From contig JAGGSN010000052.1 of the NCBI GenBank assembly GCA_021159005.1, positions 1 to 60,695 of the forward strand: a DNA stretch of 60,695 bases, written 5' to 3'. The notes below the pieces were generated by a model. That model saw nothing but the letters and a program-made list of their open reading frames with translations. It was not told where the DNA came from and searched no databases. This document shows, piece after piece, positions 7,938 through 17,676 of this stretch; positions within the stretch are counted from its first letter, which is position 1; each line of letters opens with the position of its first letter. This stretch comes from Candidatus Zixiibacteriota bacterium (GTDB taxonomy: Bacteria; Zixibacteria; MSB-5A5; UBA10806; 4484-95). The translations under genes and the position numbers were made by a program.

Positions 7938-10900
7938 TTAATCCGCCATTTTCTGCAATATCTTTTTAACTTTTTCAGCATTTTCATCATTATCTTTAAG
8001 TGTGATTTGAACCTTAAAGTTTCGATCATATTTAAATTCAATTTTTTCAGGGATAGTCGATACCCAGCGTTCAATTACCTGCCGGTTAATATTATTACTG
8101 CTTTCAAATTCAAGATTAAGGATATTTCTCTTGAAATGTAAAGATTCTAAACCGATTCTCTTGCCATAAATCCTGATTGCCGCTAATGATGCCAGATTTT
8201 TTGCAGCCTCTGACGGAGGGCCAAAACGGTCATTCAATTCATCTAATAATTCATTAATAACCTCAAGTTTTTCCGCTCCGCTAAATCGTCGATATATATC
8301 CACTCTCTGATTACTGCTCGGAATATAATTTTCCGGTAAAAACAGATCAAGGTCGGTCGTAATCTTAATCTGAGAGGCAAGTTCCTCCGGACGTATGCCC
8401 TTAAGCTGGGCTACTGCCTCTTCTAATAGCCTTATATATAAGTCGAAACCCACTTCTTCGATATATCCATGCTGCTGTGAACCTAAAAGATTGCCGGCAC
8501 CCCTTATTTCAAGGTCTTTCATTGCTAAGTGAAAACCCGACCCAAGCTCTGTAAATTCCTCGATGGCTTTAAGCCGTTTTCGAGCGTCTCGCGTAAGAAG
8601 CTTCAACGGCGGGATTAACAGATGAGCATACGCCCGAAAATGCGAACGGCCAACCCGCCCGCGAAGCTGATACAACTGAGCCAGTCCAAGTCTGTCGGCG
8701 CGATTGATGATTATTGTATTTACCGAGGGGATATCAAGCCCGGATTCAATTATTGTAGTGGACAGCAAGATCTGGAATTTCTTATCGAGAAAATCTTTCA
8801 TAACTTTTTCCAGTTCTCTTTCGGGCATCTGACCATGGCCGATGCCGATTTGCACCAGCGGCAGGTATTTTTTCAGATAGTTATGAAACGCATAAATCGA
8901 TTGGACGCGATTATGGACAATATAAACCTGCCCGCCGCGGTCAAGTTCGCGGTTGATCGCATCCACAATTACCCTATTGGAAAACCTGGAAATTTCGGTA
9001 TTTATTGGCAAACGGTCCTTTGGGGGCGTGTTTATTATTGACATATCCCGGACGCTGACAAGCGATAATTGCAGCGTGCGAGGTATCGGCGTTGCGGTCA
9101 TAGTTAAAACATCTATCTGTGATCTGAGCGTTTTTATCTTCTCTTTATGGGCGACGCCAAACCGTTGTTCTTCATCAACAATAAGCAATCCAAGGTCTTT
9201 AAATTCAACATCCTTCTGCAAAAGTTTATGCGTACCAATCACTATATCGATTGTGCCGTCGCTAAGCCCTTTCTTTATCTCCTTGACTTGCTTGGGAGTA
9301 CGGAATCGAGACAGCATCTCAATTTTAATCGGGAAGTCTGCAAATCTTTCCGAGAATGTTCTTTGATGCTGAGCGGCCAGAATTGTAGTAGGCGCCAGGA
9401 TTGCCGCCTGCTTGCCCGAATCGACTGCTTTTAAAGCCGCTCTCACAGCCAGTTCGGTTTTTCCATAACCTACATCGCCGCAGATAAGACGGTCCATAGG
9501 CGTCGGCTTTTCCATATCAATTTTTATCTCATCCATAGCCTTCAGCTGGTCGGGAGTTTCCTGGTACTCAAATGAGGCTTCAAGCTGATGCATCCAATCG
9601 GAATCGGTCTTGAAAGCAAAACCCGGAAATGTTGTTCGTTCGGCATAAAGAGCTATGAGTTCACCAGCTATATCCATAAGAGCTTTTTTTGCTCTGGCTT
9701 TAACTTTTTCCCAAGTTCCCGAGCCAAGTTTTGACAGACGCGGAGCGCCATCTTTACCGGCATATTTCTGGACGCGGTGAAACTCCTCCACCGGTACATA
9801 AAGCTTGTCATCGCCAAGATATATCAGAGCAATGCAGTCGCGCTTGCGGCCGTCAACAACAAGAGTTTCAAGCCCTCTGAATCTGCCAATGCCGTAATCG
9901 ATATGAACGACATAATCTCCCGGATTCAGGTTGGAATATGAAGATAAAGCTATACCTTCCTTAAAACGTCTGAAGGTGCGCCTTTTTTTATGACGAGTGA
10001 AGATCTGGTGGTCAGCCAGATACCATTGTTTAAGCTCTACAACAGCGAACCCGGATGACAACCATGAAACGCCCATTTCCACTGGCGCCCCAATTCCATC
10101 GATTATCTCCTCGATACGGTCTCTCTGGCCGACGCTTTCACACAGAATGTTGAGCTTGTAGCCATCCTGGTGAAGTTCATTCAAACGGTTTTTTAAATAT
10201 GTCAGGTTTTTGCTAAAGAACTCCTGAGGCAGGATTTTGAAATTGATACCCGTATGTTCCGAGGCTGCTACACTTGATATATTTATTTTTTGAAAGCAAT
10301 CTATTTTTTTAGAAATATCATCCTCTGTCAAATATACTTTCCCGGGCGAAGCCACCGGAATATCTCCAACCGATTCAAATTTTTCCACTGCCCGGTCGAG
10401 AACGCTTTCTATATGACTAAAACAGGACTGGGGATTATCAACAAAAATAAAAGCGCGGTCAGGCAGATGTTCAAACAAATCAGATAATTCTATGTTAAGA
10501 TTAGGCCAGATATATTCAAGACCGTCATAATCGCCTGAGTCGCCAAGAGCCACATGAAGAGCCTGAGCGCCGGCTTCATCAAGCTGTTCGGTGTAAGCCT
10601 CGATAATTGATTCATCGAATATTATTTCCCGTCGGGGAAGAATAAAAGCAGAGCCAGTATGCTTTGTTGACCTTTGTGTTAAAACGGAAAAGCATCTTAT
10701 CGATTCGATTTCATCGCCAAAAAATTCAATTCTAATCGGGTCTTCATCGGTAGGCGTAAAAATATCAACAATTCCACCCCTCACAGAGTATTCACCAATC
10801 ATCTCGGTCATTGGCGAACGTTGATAGTTCAGCTTTTCCAATAGAGTAATAAGCCTATCCCGTTCAAGCTGTTGCCCTTGGCGCAAATAAAGGCTGTTAT

Positions 10901-11357
10901 CAGATAGCTGCTGCCGCGAAATTGTCTTTTCGAGCAATGCCTCAACCGGAGCGACTATAACCATCGGACAATTATTTTCCGAAGAATCAGCTGAATTAAG
11001 ATTATAAAGCGTTAACAAGCGTTGACCAATTATATCTATATGAGGCGCTCTGATTTCATAAGGTGATATTCCCCTTGTAGGGAATAAACTAACCGCGTCT
11101 TTACCAAGAAATGATTTGAGGTCGTCTGTCAGCGCTTCAGCCTCTTCGGATTCTGAGGTTATTGCCAGAATCGGTTTTAAATATTTCCGACAGGCATAAG
11201 CAATAATCATCGCTTTTGATGACCCTAAAAGCCCTGAAATATTTATCCTGCTGTTTTTGCCCGATAGCTTTTCGTCAAGCAATTTTATTGAATCTAAAGC
11301 TTCAATATTTTTTAGAAGTTTCTGTAAAATCATAAACACAAAAATCCCGCTGTCCAT
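7938..11357 (-). CDS. mfd: Transcription-repair coupling factor Mfd
   Basis: Mfd removes RNA polymerase stalled at DNA lesions and recruits UvrA. The 1139-residue protein has the complete family layout. The UvrB-like N-terminal module includes YSVRGGIVDIFTP. The RNA-polymerase-interacting domain begins near NPGDYVVHIDYGIGRFRGLE. The RecG-like helicase motor has motif I GDVGYGKTELA, the DEEQRFGV box and TATPIPRTLQ. The TRG region ends GRVGRSHFRAYA, and a C-terminal TRCF domain closes the protein. The annotated ATG has no good ribosome site; an in-frame ATG at 11333 (MILQKLL) preceded by GGG is an equally good start. It follows a methyltransferase gene after a short gap and precedes the three parvulins. 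Confidence 0.96.
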   Translation of the reverse strand: MDSGIFVFMILQKLLKNIEALDSIKLLDEKLSGKNSRINISGLLGSSKAMIIAYACRKYLKPILAITSESEEAEALTDDLKSFLGKDAVSLFPTRGISPYEIRAPHIDIIGQRLLTLYNLNSADSSENNCPMVIVAPVEALLEKTISRQQLSDNSLYLRQGQQLERDRLITLLEKLNYQRSPMTEMIGEYSVRGGIVDIFTPTDEDPIRIEFFGDEIESIRCFSVLTQRSTKHTGSAFILPRREIIFDESIIEAYTEQLDEAGAQALHVALGDSGDYDGLEYIWPNLNIELSDLFEHLPDRAFIFVDNPQSCFSHIESVLDRAVEKFESVGDIPVASPGKVYLTEDDISKKIDCFQKINISSVAASEHTGINFKILPQEFFSKNLTYLKNRLNELHQDGYKLNILCESVGQRDRIEEIIDGIGAPVEMGVSWLSSGFAVVELKQWYLADHQIFTRHKKRRTFRRFKEGIALSSYSNLNPGDYVVHIDYGIGRFRGLETLVVDGRKRDCIALIYLGDDKLYVPVEEFHRVQKYAGKDGAPRLSKLGSGTWEKVKARAKKALMDIAGELIALYAERTTFPGFAFKTDSDWMHQLEASFEYQETPDQLKAMDEIKIDMEKPTPMDRLICGDVGYGKTELAVRAALKAVDSGKQAAILAPTTILAAQHQRTFSERFADFPIKIEMLSRFRTPKQVKEIKKGLSDGTIDIVIGTHKLLQKDVEFKDLGLLIVDEEQRFGVAHKEKIKTLRSQIDVLTMTATPIPRTLQLSLVSVRDMSIINTPPKDRLPINTEISRFSNRVIVDAINRELDRGGQVYIVHNRVQSIYAFHNYLKKYLPLVQIGIGHGQMPERELEKVMKDFLDKKFQILLSTTIIESGLDIPSVNTIIINRADRLGLAQLYQLRGRVGRSHFRAYAHLLIPPLKLLTRDARKRLKAIEEFTELGSGFHLAMKDLEIRGAGNLLGSQQHGYIEEVGFDLYIRLLEEAVAQLKGIRPEELASQIKITTDLDLFLPENYIPSSNQRVDIYRRFSGAEKLEVINELLDELNDRFGPPSEAAKNLASLAAIRIYGKRIGLESLHFKRNILNLEFESSNNINRQVIERWVSTIPEKIEFKYDRNFKVQITLKDNDENAEKVKKILQKMAD

Positions 11358-11389
11358 AAGGGCGCGGGTGCAGCTTCAAAATTTTTCAC

Positions 11390-12127
11390 TTAAGGCTCCC
11401 GACGAGCCACCAGTATCATTCGCGGTGATTCTCCCGTATATTGCGAACCATCGAAATTGCCGTAAACGTTAGTCAACGTCAAACCTGTTTGACTGAACAT
11501 ATCAAGCATTTCTGTAAGAGTATATAGTCTGAAAGATGATTCAAGCTTTCTGTTTAAGCAGTTATTATCGACAAGTTGATGAGTAATTTCCAAGCGGGAC
11601 CTAAAAAAGTCGAATAATCTCTCCTCAAGTATAATCGAACCGTTATCAATATCCCAGCTTTGATAATGTTTAGTATGAACAACATAATCGCGATTAATAG
11701 TATCAATCAAAAACTGACCGCCCGGTTTTAAAGCCTTTGCTACGCCCTGCAGCACTAGCAAGTCTTCGGCTTCAGTATCAAAAATACCGAAAGCAGTAAA
11801 AAGATTGATGACGGCATCAAATTTATTAAAGTGCGGAATGTCTCTCATATCCTGTTTGACAAGTTCAAGATTAATTTTCAGCATATCGGCTTTTCGACGG
11901 GCTTGCTGAAGGACGCTTTCGGAGAGATCGAGTCCGGTAACATTAAATCCCTTGCTTGCCAGCACTATGGAATGTCTGCCAAAACCGCAGCCGAGATCCA
12001 AAATCTCTGCCGCCGGTTTGATTCCCAGCAGCTTAATGATTCCTTCAACCTCAAAGGGAGCGTTTTTCTCGGTATGAGAATACAGCTTGAGGTAATTCTC
12101 ATCGAAATATGTTTCCCACCATTTCAT
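11390..12127 (-). CDS. Class I SAM-dependent methyltransferase
   Basis: A 245-residue Rossmann-fold methyltransferase. Motif I is ILDLGCGFGRHSIVLA, followed by the acidic GLDLSESVL strand, motif II-like DMRDIPHF and a LKPGGQFLIDTINRD post-motif. The substrate is not predictable. I start it at 12127 because this ATG overlaps the stop codon of speB in an ATGA arrangement, a sign of translational coupling. It sits between speB and mfd and shares its fold with the methyltransferase on the other side of speB, suggesting an old duplication or a shared small-molecule substrate in the polyamine operon. Confidence 0.85.
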   Translation of the reverse strand: MKWWETYFDENYLKLYSHTEKNAPFEVEGIIKLLGIKPAAEILDLGCGFGRHSIVLASKGFNVTGLDLSESVLQQARRKADMLKINLELVKQDMRDIPHFNKFDAVINLFTAFGIFDTEAEDLLVLQGVAKALKPGGQFLIDTINRDYVVHTKHYQSWDIDNGSIILEERLFDFFRSRLEITHQLVDNNCLNRKLESSFRLYTLTEMLDMFSQTGLTLTNVYGNFDGSQYTGESPRMILVARREP

Positions 12128-12996
12128 GATTTGCATCTACAAAAACTAAAGCCAATAATTTTATAAGCCAGCTTGGCGGCTGTAAAATCAGCATATGTTA
12201 GCTCTGATTTCGGGGAAAGTTCGACTATATCAGCGCCAACAATTATTTTCATTGATGTAATATCATCGATAATCATCATCATATCATCCCAGTTTAATCC
12301 GCCCGGTTCGGGTGTGCCGACAGCGGGCATAATCGATGGGTCAAATCCATCAAGATCTACTGAGATATAAACATTTTCGCTTAGTTCCGCTATGATTTTT
12401 TTAAAATAATCCGGATTATTTTTAACCTGCGACGGTTTAATAAGATTAGCTTTGTATTTTTTCTCATTCTCTGCGCCGCTAAAACTTCTTACCCCAATCG
12501 ATATAAACGGCGCGATTTCGGCAACCCGCGACATCACGCAGGCATGCGAATATTTACTTCCCTGATATGAATCGCGAAGATCGGTATGGGCATCAATCTG
12601 GATAACCGATAAATCAGCGTATTTCTCTTTATGCGCCTTAACTAATGCGGCAGTTATAGAATGTTCGCCGCCAAGAGACAATACAAATTTGTTATCTTTA
12701 AGAAGACTATTACAGGCTGAATAGATAATTTCTTGCATCTCTGCCGGACCCGATACAACCTGCTCTATTTCCGGCATAGTGGCGATGCCTATTTCCGATG
12801 GATTACAGTCGAGTTCTTCATCGTATGTTTCAAGCTGACGGCTGGCGTTTATAATTGCCTGGGGGCCATAACGCGCTCCGCTTTCATACGAAAGAGTCAA
12901 ATCATAAGGGATAGGCAGTATTACAGACTTTGCTTGTTTGTATTCGGAAAGCTCGTCTGGCAGAGCCAGAAAATTAAGCGGTACAGAATCGTACAT
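12124..12996 (-). CDS. speB: Agmatinase (ureohydrolase family)
   Basis: Agmatinase hydrolyses agmatine to putrescine and urea in the cytoplasm using two manganese ions. The 290-residue sequence carries the ureohydrolase metal-binding motifs in order: LGGEHSIT (His ligand), QIDAHTDLRD (Asp-His-Asp ligands) and SVDLDGFDPSIMPAVGTPEPGG (Asp-x-Asp ligands plus the loop that shapes the guanidino pocket). The neighbouring pyruvoyl arginine decarboxylase two genes upstream supplies agmatine, which favours agmatinase over arginase or formiminoglutamase. Its stop overlaps the next methyltransferase start, and a short gap separates it from the upstream methyltransferase. Confidence 0.93.
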   Translation of the reverse strand: MYDSVPLNFLALPDELSEYKQAKSVILPIPYDLTLSYESGARYGPQAIINASRQLETYDEELDCNPSEIGIATMPEIEQVVSGPAEMQEIIYSACNSLLKDNKFVLSLGGEHSITAALVKAHKEKYADLSVIQIDAHTDLRDSYQGSKYSHACVMSRVAEIAPFISIGVRSFSGAENEKKYKANLIKPSQVKNNPDYFKKIIAELSENVYISVDLDGFDPSIMPAVGTPEPGGLNWDDMMMIIDDITSMKIIVGADIVELSPKSELTYADFTAAKLAYKIIGFSFCRCKS

Positions 12997-12999
12997 AAA

Positions 13000-13743
13000 T
13001 TAGCCTGCTGTAAAAAACCAGCGGGATGTGTGTTTTATATGTTCATCGGGATTAAACGCTGATACTGAAATATTATCAAAGCCCGCTTTCTCTAACGACT
13101 CGGCAACCGTATCGAAATTATAGGATCGCTCGATTAAATTCTGTATAAAGCGGTTATATGTATTCCTGCCGGATTTAATAAACCCCTCGATATTGATTTC
13201 AGCCGTGATTTTATCAGAATCATAAAAACCGTTGACTATAACCGTATGGTCCGGTTTCCTCCTGATATCTACTGATTCCCATTCGGATAATCCATCGGGA
13301 GTAAGCATATCAAATATAAAAAACCCGCCCTTGCGAAGGTGCACCCGGGCAGTTTTAAATAATTTTCTAACAGCAGTAATGCCGCTTAGATGGTTAACGC
13401 TATCAAAGAAGCAAACTGCGATATCATATTTTTGTTTTAATCTGACACTGGTTATGTCGCCATGAATAAATTTAACGCCATTGATTTTACGGCGGGCTTG
13501 GGTCAGCATAGACATTGATAAATCAACGCCCGTGAATTTAAGGTTTGTGTTTCTGAGTTTGTATTCGAGTTCACCGGTACCGCAGGCTAAATCGAGAACC
13601 GATTCATTGCCGACACCTCGAAAACGAATGAAATTATGCAGCCGCTCGGCGCAAACGTGGGAAAATTTATTCCAGCCCAGCATATCATAGTATTTAGCGA
13701 AATCGGTGTAGTTTTGGTTTTTCATAATTGTCATCCATGTCAT
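13000..13743 (-). CDS. Class I SAM-dependent methyltransferase
   Basis: A 247-residue class I methyltransferase. Motif I is [16 protein letters not shown], followed by [17 protein letters not shown], a HGDI acidic motif and [17 protein letters not shown]. The first ATG overlaps the pdaD stop codon (ATGA), and two further in-frame ATGs follow within 20 bases, so the true start may be up to six codons later. It is embedded between pdaD and speB. Its substrate is unknown, but the context suggests a polyamine or another small molecule rather than nucleic acid; that is inference. Confidence 0.82.
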   Translation of the reverse strand: MTWMTIMKNQNYTDFAKYYDMLGWNKFSHVCAERLHNFIRFRGVGNESVLDLACGTGELEYKLRNTNLKFTGVDLSMSMLTQARRKINGVKFIHGDITSVRLKQKYDIAVCFFDSVNHLSGITAVRKLFKTARVHLRKGGFFIFDMLTPDGLSEWESVDIRRKPDHTVIVNGFYDSDKITAEINIEGFIKSGRNTYNRFIQNLIERSYNFDTVAESLEKAGFDNISVSAFNPDEHIKHTSRWFFTAG

Positions 13744-14291
13744 TCACATAATAATATGGCTCCGGCGACTACTGTAGTCCAAAGACCGTTTTTATTGCCC
13801 CGCGCCGATTGGGTGATGTTGGTAGTATGAATTATCTTGCCTGATATTTTATATATCTCTTTCTTTTCATCATACGATTTATCAACATCAAATTCGATGC
13901 CCAAAGTGGAGGCAAGCATACTCGCCGCTAAATCCTCGGCATAGTCGCCTGATATTCGCTCTGTTTGCCCGAATGCCTCATGTTCGGATAAGTAGCCGTA
14001 TTGCGAACGGTCATGAGGAATAGCCAATCCCACAGATGCTGAAATTAAACGATTCGGCTCATTGGTTTCATTGCGGCTCATCACGCAATAAATTATCTGT
14101 CCCGGTTGAAGCTGTTTAAGCCCCTGGGATTTAGAAATCAGTTTGCAGTGAGGCGGAAATATCGAGGAAACATGAACCAAGTTAACGCCGGCGATTCCTG
14201 CGTTTCTCAACGCCAGCTCAAAAGACGACAGCTTCTCTTTATCGATGCCGACACCTTTAGTTAAAAATAATTTTCCCGGGATCATAATCAT
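13740..14291 (-). CDS. pdaD: Pyruvoyl-dependent arginine decarboxylase
   Basis: This enzyme decarboxylates arginine to agmatine using a pyruvoyl group made by self-cleavage. The 183-residue sequence has the family layout: [17 protein letters not shown] at the N-terminus, and the cleavage region [14 protein letters not shown], in which the second serine would become the pyruvoyl residue. Further conserved blocks are [20 protein letters not shown] and a C-terminal [14 protein letters not shown] start it at 14291, where AGAGGG precedes the ATG; the longer frame upstream reads through a dispersed repeat. With speB downstream it makes a two-step arginine-to-putrescine route. The enzyme is commonest in archaea, chlamydiae and some candidate phyla. 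Confidence 0.93.
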   Translation of the reverse strand: MIMIPGKLFLTKGVGIDKEKLSSFELALRNAGIAGVNLVHVSSIFPPHCKLISKSQGLKQLQPGQIIYCVMSRNETNEPNRLISASVGLAIPHDRSQYGYLSEHEAFGQTERISGDYAEDLAASMLASTLGIEFDVDKSYDEKKEIYKISGKIIHTTNITQSARGNKNGLWTTVVAGAILLCE

Positions 14292-14367
14292 ATCTTTTCC
14301 CTCTTTACAAAAATTCAATGTAGGCATGATATAAAAATTATTATCTTGATGCAAGATTAATCTCAAC

Positions 14368-14410
14368 AGGAATCCCTCCCCGCCGCGGCGGGGTCGGAAT
14401 CCGACCTGCT
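14368..14410. repeat. Dispersed palindromic repeat (CCCCGCCGCGGCGGGG core)
   Basis: A G+C-rich palindrome (CCCCGCCGCGGCGGGG) flanked by GGAATCC / GGAATCCGACC arms lies just upstream of pdaD. A near-identical copy is at 26200-26242 and a degraded one at 26333-26366. It is probably transcribed in the pdaD leader. Confidence 0.75.
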
Positions 14411-14472
14411 CGAAATCTATCGCGTAGGGGCGTATTGCATACGTCCTCTTATTGTAAAACACAGCCCATTAG

Positions 14473-14556
14473 ATACCGTCTTTCAAGTCAAGCCTAATTG
14501 AGGCTTGACCTATTTAACTGGCGGGTCAAGTCCCAAGCGGACTTGAAAGACGGTAT
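14473..14556. repeat. Long inverted repeat with 17 bp arms
   Basis: The arm ATACCGTCTTTCAAGTC (14473-14489) is exactly repeated in reverse at 14540-14556, and a smaller inverted repeat (AAGCCTAATTGAGGCTT) lies inside. It sits in the gap between pdaD (minus) and the MltC-like gene (plus). It could fold as a large hairpin in RNA but has no terminal T-run. Confidence 0.75.
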
Positions 14557-14576
14557 TTACTTCATCGTATTTTAAG

Positions 14577-14740
14577 GTGGTTGGTGTACGACCTCGTGCG
14601 CCAACATTTTACTATTCCCTTCTTGAGAGCGGTTAGGGTATGGTAATACGGTTGATAGCGCTACAGCGGCTACTATTCCCCTAAGAGGGATTTGGGGCGT
14701 GTGCTTAACGCTAAATGTTCAATATAATTTCGAGTAAAAT
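14577..14740. repeat. Dispersed intergenic repeat, copy A
   Basis: Two blocks here recur at 22198-22300: one around GTGTAC..CC.CGTGC..CAACATTTTA and one ending CGCTAAATGTTCAATATAATT. Copy A carries an extra insertion between the blocks. No reading frame is conserved between the copies, so this is a noncoding dispersed element. It fills most of the gap 14292-14887. Confidence 0.65.
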
Positions 14741-14793
14741 TTCAAATTCAACTGTAAAATCGGGGTTTAAAGATATTCCTGAAATGATTTATT

Positions 14794-14823
14794 TTGACAT
14801 AATGCTAAGAGTATTGTTATATT
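14794..14823 (+). promoter_or_regulatory. Sigma-70-type promoter for the MltC-like gene
   Basis: A perfect TTGACA -35 box and a TATATT -10 box are separated by 18 bases, about 65 bases before the ATG at 14888. Confidence 0.6.
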
Positions 14824-14887
14824 TATAACTATGTAAAAATATTTAACAATTGTCTTTGTATAACAGTTAACTGAAGCGAGGAGAATA

Positions 14888-16018
14888 ATGAAAAGCAGGC
14901 AAATTATTCAACGTATGAGTATCTTTTTAATACTAACAGGGTTGGTTATTTTAATCAGTTCTACTATGAACGCATCAAAAGCCCAGCAAACCTACGAGAA
15001 TTTTGTTGAACAGGACCAAAAAGCTTATGCGGATTTCGAACGTGAAGAGGCAGAGAAATTTGCCAAATATGTGGTTGATGTAGAGAAAAAATGGAACGAG
15101 TTCAAAAATTCGACTCGCAAAGACTGGTATGAATACAGCCATGACCTTAATACATTAAGCCGCGTGGACTTTGTAGAAGGGGTTATCACGATTGAAACGA
15201 TAGTTGAAAAAGATGTTGACGATGTTATGGCTTTAGCCAAAGTAAATATCGCTCAGCAAATAGAGGGGCTTTTCCATCCTGATTCTCTTACATGCGATGT
15301 CATTCTTGAGGGACAGGTTGAGTTTAGTTCGCCGCCAATAATTGACAGCACTAATGCGGCTGTTTTCATCGATGAGAAAGTATTGCCGAATGCGAAAATC
15401 GAGGAAGAAACAATTAAATCGGAAGATGGCCAAGAACGGGTAAAAGTTACGGTTAGTATAAAAATGGTTCCGAATCATCTTCAGCTGCGGGCTAAAAAGT
15501 ATCTTCCCACAGTAAGAAAGTATTGTCAGGAGTATAATCTGGATGTTCCTCTGGTATTAGCTATTATGCAAACCGAATCGCATTTCAATCCACGGGCTAA
15601 ATCGCCAGTACCTGCCTTTGGCTTAATGCAGCTTGTGCCCAGATCCGGGGCTCGGGAAGCCTACAGATTTGCCCATAACGAGGATAAGATAGTCCGGCCA
15701 AATTATTTGTATGATCCCGACAATAATATCCATCTCGGCTGCGCCTACTTGGCAAAAATGCGGGATAATGAATTCAAAAATGTAAATAATGAAGATAAAA
15801 TTCGTTATTGCATTGTCGCCTCATACAATACAGGCCCGGGCAATTTAAGCAAGGCAATTGTAGGCGCCAGGGTAATAAAACCTGCAGTCAAGAAAATTAA
15901 TGAAATGGATTCAAATCAGCTATTTGAGAAACTTAAAACAAATCTGCCATACCAAGAAACCCGCGATTATATTGTTAAAGTGGAAGAATGCCGCATTAAT
16001 TATCTTGAATGGCAATAA
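14888..16018 (+). CDS. MltC-like membrane-bound lytic transglycosylase
   Basis: A 376-residue envelope enzyme. It begins with a signal peptide or membrane anchor (about 11-32), then a charged coiled segment and an MltC-like N-terminal domain (about 90-200) containing LSRVDFVEGVITIETIV. A lysozyme-like SLT domain follows (about 215-376). The catalytic glutamate is in MQTESHFNP, with GLMQLVP, the ASYNTGPGN loop and ETRDYIVKV typical of family 1 transglycosylases. It cleaves peptidoglycan with formation of 1,6-anhydromuropeptides. A strong ribosome site (GCGAGGAG) precedes the ATG. Unlike E. coli MltC it has no lipobox cysteine, so it is probably soluble in the periplasm or held by an uncleaved signal. 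Confidence 0.88.
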   Translation: MKSRQIIQRMSIFLILTGLVILISSTMNASKAQQTYENFVEQDQKAYADFEREEAEKFAKYVVDVEKKWNEFKNSTRKDWYEYSHDLNTLSRVDFVEGVITIETIVEKDVDDVMALAKVNIAQQIEGLFHPDSLTCDVILEGQVEFSSPPIIDSTNAAVFIDEKVLPNAKIEEETIKSEDGQERVKVTVSIKMVPNHLQLRAKKYLPTVRKYCQEYNLDVPLVLAIMQTESHFNPRAKSPVPAFGLMQLVPRSGAREAYRFAHNEDKIVRPNYLYDPDNNIHLGCAYLAKMRDNEFKNVNNEDKIRYCIVASYNTGPGNLSKAIVGARVIKPAVKKINEMDSNQLFEKLKTNLPYQETRDYIVKVEECRINYLEWQ

Positions 16019-16131
16019 CAGGCAGTATTTATTTAAAACATAGATTCTTGAATAATAAGCCAATTTCATCATAAAGGATATTAGCATTAACGCCGATTCC
16101 ATCAGAGTAGCAAGAACGCTGATAAATTTCA

Positions 16132-16167
16132 TTGCCCTAATACAGCTGAAATCTGCACATAGGGCAA
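16132..16167. other. Perfect 9 bp hairpin in intergenic DNA
   Basis: ATTGCCCTA and its exact reverse complement TAGGGCAAT enclose an 18-base loop in the 321 bp gap between the transglycosylase and the LPP20-like gene. There is no T-run, so I do not call it a terminator. The rest of the gap is A+T-rich leader for the next gene. Confidence 0.5.
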
Positions 16168-16339
16168 TATAATGGATGGGTTTACATTAATTTTGAACTG
16201 TCAACTATTTAGGGAAACAGGATTTTTATAATTGCATTTCAAATAATTATTATATAGTATAATGTGTCGAAAGGAGGGAACAAGAGTTAAATAAACAATC
16301 TTTGTTAATAAATTAATCAATCTTAAAATGGAGGATAAT

Positions 16340-16918
16340 ATGAGATTGGTATCGATGTTTTTATTGGTGTTTTTCGTTATAGGTATGATGGCTTGCGGTT
16401 CCAAGCCGCCGCCGCCGCCGGAACCAGCCGATGTCTGGCTTCCCGAATGGTGGGACCCGCCGCAGGATCCCAATTATCTGTTTGCTACGGCTACTAAAAC
16501 ATCAAGAGATATGGGTCTGGCTACCAGCAAAGCTGCGACTGATGGCCGCAACGATATTGCCAAACAGATGGAAGTGAGAATTCAGAGCTTAACAAAAAGC
16601 TTCAACGAAGAGATTGGCCTTGATGAGGATGCAGAGTTGTTGTCGCAATATACTGAGGCTGTAAAAGAAGTTGTTTCTCAAACAATGGTCGGCTCGAAAG
16701 TTACCAAAAAGGAGATTAAAAAAGAAGGCAATATGTATCGGGCTTATGTTCTCGTGGAATTGCCTATCGGAGAAGCCAACGCCGCTTTGATGCAAAAGAT
16801 TAAAGCCAACAACAATATGTATACCCGTTTCCGTGCCTCTCAGGCTTTCGAAGACCTTGATAAGGAAGTTGAAAAGTACGAGCAATTTAAAAAAGAACAA
16901 GGCGGAATGGGGTATTAG
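16340..16918 (+). CDS. LPP20-like outer membrane lipoprotein
   Basis: A 192-residue lipoprotein. A short signal peptide ends in the lipobox GMMAC, a proline run (KPPPPPEP) acts as spacer, and a conserved LPP20-type domain follows: LPEWWDPPQDPNYLFATATKTSRDMGLA, then an alpha-beta repeat with the alanine-rich helix ATSKAATDGRNDIAKQ and the strand MYRAYVLVELP. A charged helix closes the protein. The fold is widespread in Gram-negative envelope lipoproteins of unknown function. The ATG at 16340 is chosen because GGAGG lies just before it. It forms an operon with the next gene, which carries a related domain. Confidence 0.75.
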   Translation: MRLVSMFLLVFFVIGMMACGSKPPPPPEPADVWLPEWWDPPQDPNYLFATATKTSRDMGLATSKAATDGRNDIAKQMEVRIQSLTKSFNEEIGLDEDAELLSQYTEAVKEVVSQTMVGSKVTKKEIKKEGNMYRAYVLVELPIGEANAALMQKIKANNNMYTRFRASQAFEDLDKEVEKYEQFKKEQGGMGY

Positions 16919-16931
16919 TATCGCCAGCAAA

Positions 16932-17669
16932 ATGCTATTCTTTTCGCTATTTTTTATAGCGATACTCGCTGTTGTTTCATATAGCGAAAATATCCAAGAC
17001 CAGGCTGATTATCCGGCCTGGTTTTGGAATCCCCCTGATAACGATGGTTATATGTATGCTGTCGGTTTGTTTCAACCATGCCTGCTTAATGATTCAACAT
17101 TATTATATGCTAAAAGCGATGCTGTTTGGAATATCATTAGCCAGAATAGAATCAACATAAGGCTCGAATCGGCTATGTCTGGTCCCGAATCCAACCTGAT
17201 GTATATGGGTAGTACAATCAACATAGAAGTTGATTCGCTTCAATATGATAATGTTTCCGAGAACAATGTTATATTAGACAGTTTTTATCGCGGCAATATG
17301 TTGATTGTTCTTGTTGGACAAGGAGACGATTCATCGGGATTTACAGGCAGCTTGATTGCTCAGGATTTCGGCGATTGGATTCATGAACTCCCCGCGGATG
17401 AACGATACTTCTATTCGGCAGGTATGGCTCCTGATTACTATTATCAGTCAAACAGTTGGAAAGAGGCTTTGAATAAAGCCTTGCTGGATATGACTGCTCA
17501 GATTTCCTCTAAAGTCCGGTCATTTCAAACAAGCGATCGTTATTCTATTTTCCAAACCATTGTTGAGGAAAGCGAAGCGACATTGACAGACTGGCAGGTT
17601 GTAGCCCGTAAATATGACACCGCTAACAATTCCTGCAATGTCTTAATCAGGATGCCCAAATTTAAATAG
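16932..17669 (+). CDS. Exported LPP20-like repeat protein
   Basis: A 245-residue exported protein with a signal peptide at residues 1-17. Two related segments follow, each starting with a proline/tryptophan motif and an alanine-rich helix: YPAWFWNPPDNDGYMYAVG (about 25-43) and LPADERYFYSAGMA (about 155). This echoes the PEWWDPP...YLFATA region of the preceding lipoprotein, so I read it as two LPP20-like domains. There is no lipobox. The start at 16932, 13 bases after the previous stop, suggests translational coupling. The two proteins probably work together at the cell surface; their role is unknown. Confidence 0.62.
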   Translation: MLFFSLFFIAILAVVSYSENIQDQADYPAWFWNPPDNDGYMYAVGLFQPCLLNDSTLLYAKSDAVWNIISQNRINIRLESAMSGPESNLMYMGSTINIEVDSLQYDNVSENNVILDSFYRGNMLIVLVGQGDDSSGFTGSLIAQDFGDWIHELPADERYFYSAGMAPDYYYQSNSWKEALNKALLDMTAQISSKVRSFQTSDRYSIFQTIVEESEATLTDWQVVARKYDTANNSCNVLIRMPKFK

Positions 17670-17676
17670 TTAGTCC

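Noticed and set aside
16132-16167. Terminator after the transglycosylase gene
   Set aside because: The stem is perfect, but no T-run follows, so it is listed only as a hairpin.
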